Shown: positions 33,886 to 41,681, numbered from the stretch's first letter. The stretch: DNA of 43,435 nt from Chitinophaga pinensis (GCA_945860605.1 CAMAQL010000008.1:1-43435); one strand, 5' to 3'. The notes: generated by a model from the sequence alone, not told the origin. Made by a program: numbers and translations.

Positions 33886-35042
33886 TATAAATAATTCAAA
33901 TTGGTCTTAGGACTCAACTGTAATAAAGTTTCATACATTAATTGGATGGTATCTACGATGTCTTTTTTGTGAATCATTTCTACCGTCGTATGCATATACC
34001 TAAGCGGGATGGATATTAATACAGAAGGGCATCCGTCATTGGCATAGGCAAAACTATCTGTATCTGTGCCTGTGCTTCTGCTGAGCGTTCTAAATTGTAC
34101 AGGAATCTTTTTATTTTTTGCTGCAGCTTCTACAATGGCTAATAATTTATTGTGGATGGCAGGTGCGTAGGCCAATGAAGGTCCTTTACCACATTGAATA
34201 TCACCTTCGATTGCTTTATTAATCATTGGGGTATGTGTATCATGGGTCACATCGGTCACAATAGCAATATTAGGTTTGATTCTTCTAGCAATCATCTCGG
34301 CACCTCTTAACCCAATTTCTTCTTGAACAGCGTTTACAATGTATAAGGCAAATGGTAATTTCTTTTTATTTTCTGAAAGCATTCTTGCCACTTCGGCAAT
34401 CATGAATCCACCAACTCGATTGTCAAAAGCTCTTCCAATGATAAAGTCATGTGCTAATTCGTCAAATCCTTCCTCATAAGTAACCACCGCACCAATATGA
34501 ATACCCAATGCTTCTACTTCTTTTTTAGATCTTGCCCCGCAGTCTAAAGTCAAATTTTCTACTTTAGGTTGTGGCTCTTTTTGCTCTGGATTGCTCATCC
34601 TAGTATGAATTGCAGGCCATCCAAATACCGCTTTTACCGGTCCTTTTTTTCCATGAATCCAAACACGCATAGATGGTGCAATTTGATGATCTACTCCGCC
34701 ATTGCGTTTAAGGTGAATTAAACCTTGATCGTTGATATAATTTACAAACCAACTTATTTCATCCGCATGTGCCTCAATCACCACTTTAAATGGCGCATCA
34801 GGATTAATCACACCCACTGCAGTGCCATAGGGGTCTGTAAAAGTAGTATTTACATATTGTGTCAAGTAGTTTAACCAAATTTTTTGACCACTCGTTTCAA
34901 ATCCGACTGGTGAAGGATTATTGATATACTCTTTTAAAAATTTATAAGAAGTAGGGTTGATTAACTCTTTTTTCTTAGAGCTACTTACTTTACTCGTACT
35001 TGCTTTATTTGTACTTACTTTTTTTGTTGTTGCTTTTGCCAT
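33885..35042 (-). CDS. M42 family metallopeptidase (glutamyl aminopeptidase-like)
   Basis: This is a 385-residue cytoplasmic dinuclear-zinc aminopeptidase of family M42 (TET/PepA-like). The key residues are all visible: His92 and Asp94 in EAHADEI, Asp207 in GRAFDNRVGG, the catalytic Glu241 with Glu242 in VQEEIGLRGA, Asp264 in VTDVTHDTH, and His351 in PLRYMHTTVE. The first 26 residues are a low-complexity Lys/Thr/Ser tail (MAKATTKKVSTNKASTSK), after which homology begins at SYKFLKEYI. Other Bacteroidota members also carry short basic tails, as I recall. It is the first gene of a coupled three-gene unit with the amidotransferase and the ATP-grasp protein. Such peptidases usually form self-compartmentalising 12-mers. 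Confidence 0.92.
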   Translation of the reverse strand: MAKATTKKVSTNKASTSKVSSSKKKELINPTSYKFLKEYINNPSPVGFETSGQKIWLNYLTQYVNTTFTDPYGTAVGVINPDAPFKVVIEAHADEISWFVNYINDQGLIHLKRNGGVDHQIAPSMRVWIHGKKGPVKAVFGWPAIHTRMSNPEQKEPQPKVENLTLDCGARSKKEVEALGIHIGAVVTYEEGFDELAHDFIIGRAFDNRVGGFMIAEVARMLSENKKKLPFALYIVNAVQEEIGLRGAEMIARRIKPNIAIVTDVTHDTHTPMINKAIEGDIQCGKGPSLAYAPAIHNKLLAIVEAAAKNKKIPVQFRTLSRSTGTDTDSFAYANDGCPSVLISIPLRYMHTTVEMIHKKDIVDTIQLMYETLLQLSPKTNLNYL

Positions 35043-35092
35043 AGTTCGTTTAATTATAACCCTTGCAAGATACTACATTCTGTATTTATTAA

Positions 35093-35100
35093 TACATTTG
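35093..35100 (+). promoter_or_regulatory. -7 promoter element TACATTTG for the LuxE-like gene
   Basis: This is an exact TAnnTTTG match, 17 bases before the ATG at 35118, in the short gap divergent from the M42 gene. No -33 TTTG is seen at the standard distance. Confidence 0.5.
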
Positions 35101-35117
35101 TAGCAAACCTAGGTAGT

Positions 35118-36104
35118 ATGAATGGCGAAACTTGTAACATGGAGGATTTAAAGGACTTGGCACCCTCTAATTTCTTGCGTACTGCCTTGTCACTCATGGC
35201 GTATCAAGCTTCAAATAATGCAGTGTATAATGAGTGGATTCAATCCATGAAACTGCAATTAGATACCGTAAAATGTATTGAGCAAATCCCATTCTTGCCG
35301 ATTCATTTTTTTAAGACGCATTCTATTTATACAGGTATGGAATGTCCTAGATTTTATTTTGAAAGTAGTGGGACGACCCAGGACACTGTAAGTAAACATT
35401 TTGTGAAAGCGCTAAGCGTGTATGAACAAAGTTTTATGCACTGCTTCCAACAATTTTATGGCGCACCAAAAGCGTATTGTATACTTGGTTTATTACCCAA
35501 CTATTTAGAGCGACAACATTCTTCCTTGGTCTATATGACAAATCATTTAATCCAAGCAAGTGCAAATCCAGAAAGCGGATTTTATTTATATGATTTTGAA
35601 AAATTGAATATGACTTTGGCGGCTTTAGAAAAGGCGCAACAAAAAACTTTATTAATTGGAGTTAGTTATGCCTTAATGGATTTTGTAGATGCTTATCCTC
35701 AAGCATTGAATCATACCATGGTGATGGAGACTGGGGGCATGAAGGGAAGAAAGCAAGAATTAACCAAACCTGATTTACATGCCTATTTAGCAGATGGATT
35801 TGGCGTACAAGACATCCATTCAGAATATGGTATGACAGAATTATTAAGCCAAGCCTATTCAAAAGGAGGGGGTATTTATGCTTGCCCGCCATGGATGAAA
35901 GTCTTAGTCGCGGATGAATCCGATCCAACGGCCTTGTATGCAACGGGCAGGGGTGTCTTGCATATCATTGACCTTGCCAATTTTAATAGTTGTGCATTTA
36001 TTGCGACAGAAGATATAGGAATCGTACACCCTGACGGAAGTTTTGAAGTACTAGGAAGACTTGACCAAAGCGCAAGAAGGGGTTGTAGCTTATTGGTTGT
36101 TTAA
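35118..36104 (+). CDS. LuxE-like acyl-protein synthetase/acyltransferase
   Basis: This 328-residue cytoplasmic protein resembles LuxE, the acyl-protein synthetase of bacterial bioluminescence, which activates fatty acids as acyl-AMP and passes them on. Seen: an N-terminal helical part with IPFLPIHFFKTHSIYTG (LuxE proteins have LP..FFK here), the phosphate-binding-loop equivalent FESSGTTQDTVSKH, a METGGMKGRKQEL segment, the SEYGMTELLSQAY block common to adenylating enzymes, and a closing EDIGIVHPDGSFEVLGRLDQS. No luxC, luxD or luciferase gene is nearby, so bioluminescence is not implied. The first ATG is used; ATG at codon 8 is an alternative. Its end overlaps the converging hypothetical gene by 15 bases. 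Confidence 0.78.
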   Translation: MNGETCNMEDLKDLAPSNFLRTALSLMAYQASNNAVYNEWIQSMKLQLDTVKCIEQIPFLPIHFFKTHSIYTGMECPRFYFESSGTTQDTVSKHFVKALSVYEQSFMHCFQQFYGAPKAYCILGLLPNYLERQHSSLVYMTNHLIQASANPESGFYLYDFEKLNMTLAALEKAQQKTLLIGVSYALMDFVDAYPQALNHTMVMETGGMKGRKQELTKPDLHAYLADGFGVQDIHSEYGMTELLSQAYSKGGGIYACPPWMKVLVADESDPTALYATGRGVLHIIDLANFNSCAFIATEDIGIVHPDGSFEVLGRLDQSARRGCSLLVV

Positions 36105-37547
36105 AACCAATCCTTCTATTTGTTTTAAAAATTGCGGATTGATATTATAGTTAAATTGTCTTTTATCAGTTTCTTCTCTTTGTTTTATAATGAGTAATTC
36201 TTTTGATCTAGTAGCTAACTTAAATTTTTGGTTGATACGTAAAAAATGGTCGCTTCTGCTTTTGTTTTGAGTAAGAATATCTTTCTGTTGCACACCAATT
36301 ATTTTATTGATCGTTTTGATAGAGATTTGTTCATTGCTCATCTGGCATTGAAATATTGTTTGAATCAATTCTTTTTCAACAATAGTTATTCCACTGTAAA
36401 AGTTTTTATACAATATTGTAAGAAATTCATCTGGGATCGTTTTCTTCTTCCTTTTATGTTGTATGAAATTATACGTAAAAATGATGAAAAGGACAATCAC
36501 GGCATTCCCGATAATTGGTTCCCCTGGTTCCAATACTTTCATAATTTGAACAAAGCGATCATTTGAATAAATTACGTCACCAGTTGCTTCTTTAATGTCA
36601 TTAAATGACAAGGAGATACTTTCAAAATTCAATACGCCTTCTTTCGTGACTTTAATTAGGTAATAGTTTGATCCAAGAACAAATTGAATACTGTAATCAC
36701 GATTATTATTGTATAATTTCAAATATTTTTCTCTAAATTCTGCTTGTTTACTAGTCGTAAAAGCACCGTAGCTATTATTTGAAAAATTTAACCAATACAA
36801 TTCAAGATCTGAGTGAAAAATTAAATAGGAGCCAAATGGGTTTAGTTGGCTTTCTTGTTTTTTAATTAATTCTTTTAGTGTTGGATTGAGTGCACCTAAG
36901 TTTTCCCATTTTCTCTTTGCAAAATCATAGACGATAGAACTATCAATGTCACTAATGGTTAATGTTTTGGGAAAATCTTGCTGTTTAATGGAATTAGAAA
37001 GGTAAAGCTTACCTAATTTTTCATCCATAAAATAGAGTATGCTATTTTTGTCGCTTAGGGAGATAGATGCAGTATTTACAGTATTGTAAATTTCCCATTC
37101 ATGGGTATTGTTACTAAAATAACTCATATAGTCCCTTACCTTCCAAAACCCAGTGCCTCCAAATTGAAATAGAGTGTCCTTATACATCCAATTTAAGGTG
37201 CTAAAATTACTACCAAAATGTATTGTGGAATCTATTCTAGTAAATTGGTAATTCCCTTGACTTTTTTTAGTGATTTCATATAACCTACCACTACCCAATA
37301 TTTGTACAAATACTTTCCCTTTCCTTTTAATAAAGCTTGTTCCATTGGATAGTTTTTTTGTAATGCCTAGTCTAAATTCCTCATTTAAAAAATTTAAGGC
37401 AAGGTCATGGCTGCTGTCTTTTGTGATAAAATCTAATAAGGCAATTTCTACTTTTGACAATGGGTTAATAACCTGAATTGCTTGAGAAGAGACAGGCAAT
37501 TTGTTTGCAATCACAAATAAGGCAAGTAATATCCATTTATTTAGCAT
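36090..37547 (-). CDS. Membrane-spanning protein with periplasmic sensor-like and cytoplasmic DNA-binding-like domains
   Basis: I do not recognise a named family for this 485-residue protein. It has a signal peptide (about 1-22), a periplasmic domain of about 320 residues with repeated aromatic beta-strand patterns (for example ILYFMDEKLGKLYL and LELYWLNFSN), and one membrane helix at about 347-363 followed by HKRKKK. A cytoplasmic part of about 120 residues completes it. That part reads like a winged-helix: EKELIQTIFQ, TINKIIGVQQKDI, QNKSRSDHFLRINQKFK, and ETDKRQFNYNI near the end, similar to the wing of other bacterial regulators. I infer a transmembrane one-component regulator. The adjacent gap and RNA-like hairpins lie upstream of it. 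Confidence 0.6.
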   Translation of the reverse strand: MLNKWILLALFVIANKLPVSSQAIQVINPLSKVEIALLDFITKDSSHDLALNFLNEEFRLGITKKLSNGTSFIKRKGKVFVQILGSGRLYEITKKSQGNYQFTRIDSTIHFGSNFSTLNWMYKDTLFQFGGTGFWKVRDYMSYFSNNTHEWEIYNTVNTASISLSDKNSILYFMDEKLGKLYLSNSIKQQDFPKTLTISDIDSSIVYDFAKRKWENLGALNPTLKELIKKQESQLNPFGSYLIFHSDLELYWLNFSNNSYGAFTTSKQAEFREKYLKLYNNNRDYSIQFVLGSNYYLIKVTKEGVLNFESISLSFNDIKEATGDVIYSNDRFVQIMKVLEPGEPIIGNAVIVLFIIFTYNFIQHKRKKKTIPDEFLTILYKNFYSGITIVEKELIQTIFQCQMSNEQISIKTINKIIGVQQKDILTQNKSRSDHFLRINQKFKLATRSKELLIIKQREETDKRQFNYNINPQFLKQIEGLVLNNQ

Positions 37548-37796
37548 AGGGAAATCTAAATTCGATTCATATTGAAGTTAAAAAAAATTATATATAAAAA
37601 TCAATTCATGTAAAATCATTAAAAATTAATATTTCATCTATTTGTAAAATACTGATTTACAATAATATATATTCAAATATTAAATTTCTCCTCTTAATTT
37701 ACTTAGAATTTGGTAGATGCATCCATTGGACTAATATTTACATTAATCAAGAATTATTACAAACAATAAATTAAAGAAATATTATATATAAAGGTT
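37548..37796. other. Very AT-rich intergenic gap
   Basis: Between the membrane regulator gene and the hairpin element there are about 250 bases with long A/T runs and several ATATAT stretches. I see no open frame, tRNA or exact TAnnTTTG box. The nearest match is TAGAATTTG near 37705, with one extra spacer base. It presumably contains divergent promoters. Confidence 0.4.
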
Positions 37797-37860
37797 TTAT
37801 CCTTTGGGGGAAGGATAATTGGGGTAATCGGGATTCGTCTTGGTTGCCCCAGCTTTTTTT
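37797..37860 (+). ncRNA. Tandem-hairpin RNA candidate ending in a UUCG-capped terminator
   Basis: Hairpin 1 has an 8-bp stem TTATCCTT/AAGGATAA with loop TGGGGG (37797-37818). Hairpin 2 (37820-37851) has 14 paired positions: TGGGGTAATCGGGA pairs with TCTTGGTTGCCCCA through ten Watson-Crick and four G-U pairs, closed by a TTCG tetraloop. It is followed by GC and seven Ts (37854-37860). G-U pairs exist only in plus-strand RNA, so the direction is fixed. No plus-strand gene lies upstream within 1.6 kb, so the element terminates either a small RNA or a regulated leader of tsaC, which begins 56 bases later. Confidence 0.5.
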
Positions 37861-37916
37861 ATTGGCTCTCTTATGTTACTTGGCCTTGTTTTAAACTTGA
37901 ATGATTAATTTGCAAT

Positions 37917-38486
37917 ATGTTTTTAATGGAAGAAGATATTGCTTGCGCTTTAGATGCCTTACGAAAAGGGGGTATCATTTTATATCCTACAGATTCTGTT
38001 TGGGGGATTGGCGCTGATGCAACCAATCCTGATGCGGTTGAAAAAATTTATGTACTCAAAAAAAGAGCAGATACCAAAGCCATGATTGTGCTCGTTCCAG
38101 AAGAAAAATGGATTTTGGATTATGTGGCAGAACCAGCTCCTAAAGTGGCGGATTATATCAAAGGTATCACCAAGCCAACGACTGTGATTTATGATCAAGC
38201 AAAAAATGTAGCACCTAATTTAATTGCACCAGACGGTTCTATTGCCATTCGAATTTGCAAAGCAAATTTTGCGCAGCAATTAATGCAGGCATTTGGAAAA
38301 CCCATTGTAAGTACTTCTTCGAATATTTCTGGATTGCCCACGCCAAAGTGTTTTAAAGATATTTCCTTAGATATTATTGAAGGTGTTGATTATGTCGTGC
38401 GATCAGAGCAAGAGGATACTTCTTTGAAAGAGCCCTCTGCTATTGTGAAATGGGAAAAAGATCAAATCATCATTATTCGCCCTTAA
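37917..38486 (+). CDS. tsaC: L-threonylcarbamoyladenylate synthase (Sua5/YrdC/YwlC family)
   Basis: TsaC makes threonylcarbamoyl-AMP, the donor for t6A37 on ANN-decoding tRNAs. The 189-residue single-domain form lacks the C-terminal Sua5 domain. Seen: the ATP/threonine-site motif GIILYPTDSVWGIGADA, the KKRADTKAMIVLV segment, GITKPTTVIY, SIAIRICK, the STSSNISGLPTP motif, and the C-terminal PSAIVKW. ATG 37917 and ATG 37926 are both plausible starts. The stop codon directly abuts the start of the GT9 gene. A hairpin-plus-U-tract element lies 57 bases upstream and could control it. Confidence 0.93.
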   Translation: MFLMEEDIACALDALRKGGIILYPTDSVWGIGADATNPDAVEKIYVLKKRADTKAMIVLVPEEKWILDYVAEPAPKVADYIKGITKPTTVIYDQAKNVAPNLIAPDGSIAIRICKANFAQQLMQAFGKPIVSTSSNISGLPTPKCFKDISLDIIEGVDYVVRSEQEDTSLKEPSAIVKWEKDQIIIIRP

Positions 38487-39503
38487 ATGCAATCCATGGC
38501 AAAAAAAATATTGGTGATTCAAACAGCTTTTATTGGAGATGTCGTTTTAGCGACCGCCATGTTGGAATCTATACATCAACATAATCCTGCTGCATCTATT
38601 TCGATTTTAGCAAGAAAAGGAAATGAGGCATTGTTTAACGCGCATCCTTATCTCGATAAAGTTTTGGTCTGGGATAAAAAACAAAATAAATATGGGCATT
38701 GGCTACAACTACTTTTTGAAATAAGAAAAAATCAATTTGATGCAGTGATCAACGTGCAACGTTATGCTGCCACTGGATTATGGACGGCATTGTCTGGGGC
38801 CAAAATAAAAATTGGTTTTGAAAAAAATCCTTTTGCTTTTTTATTTACGAATACAATACAACACCAAGCTGTTGGCAATGGATTGCATGAAATTGAACGC
38901 AACCATGCGTTGTTATCTCCTTTGGGGTTATTTCCGAATGCAAAGCCAGCATTGTATCCATCTGCACAGGATTTTAAAGCAGTGGAGGGCTATCAGTCTG
39001 TATCTTATTTGTGTATGGCGCCGGCATCAGTCTGGTACACTAAGCAATTCCCAATACATCAATGGGTTCAGGTGTTGAATTCTATTCCTTTTGAAGGGCC
39101 TATTTATTTACTTGGGGGGCCAGGCGATAAATCCTTGAACGATCAGATCATACAATCAGTGCAGAAAAATAATCTAGTCAATATGGCTGGAAGTCTTTCA
39201 TTTTTAGCATCTGCTGCCTTACAAAAAGGGGCAGTGATGAACTATGTTAATGATTCAGCACCCATGCATTTTGCTTCTGCAGTGAATGCCCCTGTTGCTG
39301 CTATCTACTGTTCTACTGTGCCAGATTTTGGCTATGGTCCATTGTCGGATACCTCCTTTATTATTGAGACAGAACAAGCTTTACCTTGTAGACCTTGTGG
39401 ATTGCACGGAAAAAAACAATGCCCATTAAAGCATTTTAATTGTGCCGAAACCATCCGCTTGGAACAAATCTATCAACCCCTCCAACAAGTGCTACACAAT
39501 TAG
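38487..39503 (+). CDS. Glycosyltransferase family 9 (heptosyltransferase-like)
   Basis: This 338-residue protein resembles ADP-heptose:LPS heptosyltransferases (WaaC/WaaF, GT9), which add heptose to the lipopolysaccharide inner core at the cytoplasmic face. Seen: the N-terminal ILVIQTAFIGDVVLATAML, AKIKIGFEKNPFAFLFTN, MAPASVWYTKQFP at the start of the second Rossmann domain, the YLLGGPGDKSL motif, and the nucleotide-sugar site YVNDSAPMHFASAVNAPVAAIY. The donor sugar is not determined, and many Bacteroidota members act in other polysaccharide pathways. It starts right after the tsaC stop; the ATG at 38496 gives the more typical N-terminus MAKKILVIQ. Confidence 0.88.
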   Translation: MQSMAKKILVIQTAFIGDVVLATAMLESIHQHNPAASISILARKGNEALFNAHPYLDKVLVWDKKQNKYGHWLQLLFEIRKNQFDAVINVQRYAATGLWTALSGAKIKIGFEKNPFAFLFTNTIQHQAVGNGLHEIERNHALLSPLGLFPNAKPALYPSAQDFKAVEGYQSVSYLCMAPASVWYTKQFPIHQWVQVLNSIPFEGPIYLLGGPGDKSLNDQIIQSVQKNNLVNMAGSLSFLASAALQKGAVMNYVNDSAPMHFASAVNAPVAAIYCSTVPDFGYGPLSDTSFIIETEQALPCRPCGLHGKKQCPLKHFNCAETIRLEQIYQPLQQVLHN

Positions 39504-39511
39504 TACTTTTG
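39504..39511 (+). promoter_or_regulatory. -7 promoter element TACTTTTG for cca, probably leaderless
   Basis: This exact TAnnTTTG match begins right after the GT9 stop and ends five bases before the cca ATG at 39517. Transcription probably starts at or next to the start codon. Confidence 0.55.
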
Positions 39512-39516
39512 CACCA

Positions 39517-40935
39517 ATGTCTATTGAATTAACAGCACAAGAAAAAGACCTTTTAGCCATAGCGGGAGCCGCTGCGGAAAAACTAGGGATACCTGCCTAT
39601 GCAGTGGGTGGATTTGTGCGTGATAAAATTTTAGTCAGAGCAACCAAAGACATTGACATTGTTTGTATCGGAGACGGTTTACAATTAGCAACTACATTCG
39701 CCAATCAATTTAGTCCAAAGCCTGCTGTTTCATTGTTTAAAACCTATGGCACTGCACAGGTAAAACTCACTGATATTGAAATTGAATTTGTGGGCGCCCG
39801 AAGAGAATCCTATGTCAGAGAAAGCAGAAATCCAACAGTCGAACCAGGCACTTTGATAGATGACCAGAACAGAAGAGACTTCACCATCAATGCCATGGCG
39901 ATAGATTTGAGTGTATCTAATTTTGGAACACTTTTAGATCCATTCAATGGATTAAATGATCTAGCACTAAAAATCATTCGTACACCATTAGCGCCAGAAC
40001 AAACATTTGATGACGATCCTCTAAGAATGATGCGTGCCATAAGATTTGCAACACAATTGGATTTTGTCATTGAGGAAAATACATTTAAAGCCATTCAGCA
40101 AATGGCAGATCGGATTAAGATTGTTTCTCAAGAAAGGATTACAGATGAGTTGCAAAAAATAATGAAGAGCAAACAACCTTCAAAAGGTTGGTATTTATTA
40201 AGAGAAGCAGGTTTATTAGCACATATTTTTCCAGTATTGTTAAAATTAGAAGGCGCTGAAACCCTTGACGGTATTGGTCATAAAGACAACTTCTCTCATA
40301 CCTTACAAGTGCTAGATAATATAGCTGTAAATACCGATGATATTTGGTTAAGATGGGCTGCCTTATTGCATGATATTGCAAAACCAAATACCAAAAGATT
40401 TGAACCAGGGACTGGGTGGACATTTCATGGGCATGAAGTGGTGGGTGCAAGGATGGTGCCTAAATTATTTACACAATTGAAGCTGCCTTTAAATGAGCAC
40501 ATGAAGCTGGTGCAGAAATTAGTGGCTTTACATTTACGCCCTATCTCATTGACAAAAGAAAATGTCACCGATAGTGCTATTCGAAGATTGTTATTTGATG
40601 CTGGCGAAGACATTGAATCATTGATGTTACTCTGTGCAGCAGATATTACAAGCAAGAATCAAACCAAGGTTAAAAGATATTTACAAGGCTTTGAAATGGT
40701 CAAGGCCAGGATCATTGAAGTGGAGGAAAAAGATCAGATGCGCAATTGGCAGCCACCTATCACCGGGGAGATGATTATGCAAATTTTTAATATCACCCCT
40801 TCTAAGCAAGTAGGCATTATCAAGGACGCCATTAGAGAAGCTATCTTGGACGGCATTATCCCTAATGAGTATGTAGCTGCGTATCAATTCATGATTGCAG
40901 AAGCGGCTAAAATAGGGTTGTATCCTGCCCTATAA
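39517..40935 (+). CDS. cca: CCA tRNA nucleotidyltransferase / poly(A) polymerase family with HD domain
   Basis: This enzyme adds or repairs the CCA end of tRNA. The 472-residue protein has the class II nucleotidyltransferase head: GGFVRDKILVRATKDIDIVC, containing the metal-binding DxD (Asp-Ile-Asp), RRDFTINAMAIDL, and the neck motif DDDPLRMMRAIRFATQLDF. An HD domain in the C-terminal half is seen in FSHTLQVLDN, RWAALLHDIAKPNTKR and HGHEVVGARM; it may give phosphatase or phosphodiesterase activity. I chose ATG 39517 because the longer frame would start inside the GT9 gene. Whether it is a CCA-adding or A-adding enzyme cannot be told from the sequence alone. Confidence 0.92.
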   Translation: MSIELTAQEKDLLAIAGAAAEKLGIPAYAVGGFVRDKILVRATKDIDIVCIGDGLQLATTFANQFSPKPAVSLFKTYGTAQVKLTDIEIEFVGARRESYVRESRNPTVEPGTLIDDQNRRDFTINAMAIDLSVSNFGTLLDPFNGLNDLALKIIRTPLAPEQTFDDDPLRMMRAIRFATQLDFVIEENTFKAIQQMADRIKIVSQERITDELQKIMKSKQPSKGWYLLREAGLLAHIFPVLLKLEGAETLDGIGHKDNFSHTLQVLDNIAVNTDDIWLRWAALLHDIAKPNTKRFEPGTGWTFHGHEVVGARMVPKLFTQLKLPLNEHMKLVQKLVALHLRPISLTKENVTDSAIRRLLFDAGEDIESLMLLCAADITSKNQTKVKRYLQGFEMVKARIIEVEEKDQMRNWQPPITGEMIMQIFNITPSKQVGIIKDAIREAILDGIIPNEYVAAYQFMIAEAAKIGLYPAL

Positions 40936-40988
40936 AAAAGCTTAAATCATCCTAATAAATGCTAATTTAGCGTTTCAAAATCACCAAA

Positions 40989-41663
40989 ATGGCCATTTTA
41001 AAATTTAGGATTTCTTGGGAAGAAGACGACGCAATTTATAGAGATGTAATGGTGAAACATACACAACATTTTACAGATCTGCATCAGATTATTTTGAAGG
41101 CTTTTGAGTTTGATGAAAAACATGATGCTACTTTTTTTAGAAGTAATGAAAAATGGCAAAGAGGAAGAGAAATTAGCAAAGCGGTGTATGAAAAAAATTA
41201 TGTCGTTCCGCCATTGATGATGGATGAAGTGTTGATAGGCTCTGAGATTTTAAATACCAACCAACAATTTGTTTATTTATATGACTTTGCAAAGTCATGG
41301 ACTTTTTTAATACAATTGATTCAAGTGATTAAGAATGCAGATGCAGATATGGAATTGAATTATCCAATGGTATCAAGAATTGAAGGTGTTGGTCCAATGC
41401 AATATGGCACGAAAGGCTTACTAGGCCCTAATTTCACAGATATCGAAGAGAAGTATGATTTAACCGATGCCCAGGATGGATTTGGGGAAGAGGGCGAAGC
41501 AGATGCGCATGCGTCTGATGAAGAAGGGAATGAACTTTTAGGGGATTTACTTTCAGGTGAAGAAGACGCGGACGAATCTGATGATGAAGACGCGGATGAT
41601 CAAGATGCTTCAGGTTCTGATGACGCAAGTGGCATGTTTGATGATAGTTCCGAAGCCTACTAA
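40989..41663 (+). CDS. Plasmid pRiA4b ORF-3-like protein with acidic C-terminal tail
   Basis: This 224-residue protein has an N-terminal domain (about 1-130) matching the pRiA4b ORF-3/IS1096 ORF3-like family: FRISWEEDDAIYRDVMVKHTQ, FTDLHQIILKAFEFDEKHDATFF and VYLYDFAKSWTFLI. The family function is unknown. From about residue 155 it becomes an extremely acidic, low-complexity tail rich in Asp and Glu (for example ADESDDEDADDQDASG), probably disordered. Despite the family name, it sits between cca and miaA with no mobile-element features, so it is a chromosomal gene here. A weak -7-like box TAATTTAG lies 18 bases upstream. Confidence 0.8.
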   Translation: MAILKFRISWEEDDAIYRDVMVKHTQHFTDLHQIILKAFEFDEKHDATFFRSNEKWQRGREISKAVYEKNYVVPPLMMDEVLIGSEILNTNQQFVYLYDFAKSWTFLIQLIQVIKNADADMELNYPMVSRIEGVGPMQYGTKGLLGPNFTDIEEKYDLTDAQDGFGEEGEADAHASDEEGNELLGDLLSGEEDADESDDEDADDQDASGSDDASGMFDDSSEAY

Positions 41664-41681
41664 TCTCATAATATATTTATT

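Noticed and set aside
35118..36104. Bioluminescence operon
   Set aside because: Only a LuxE-like gene is present; no luciferase, LuxC or LuxD genes are nearby.
37873..37908. 11-codon Leu-rich frame (MLLGLVLNLND) before tsaC, possible leader peptide
   Set aside because: It lies after, not before, the hairpin/U-tract, so it cannot work as a classical attenuation leader, and so short a frame is expected by chance.
40989..41663. Mobile-element origin suggested by the pRiA4b/IS1096 ORF3 family name
   Set aside because: No transposase, terminal repeats or target duplication is visible; the family is common on chromosomes.
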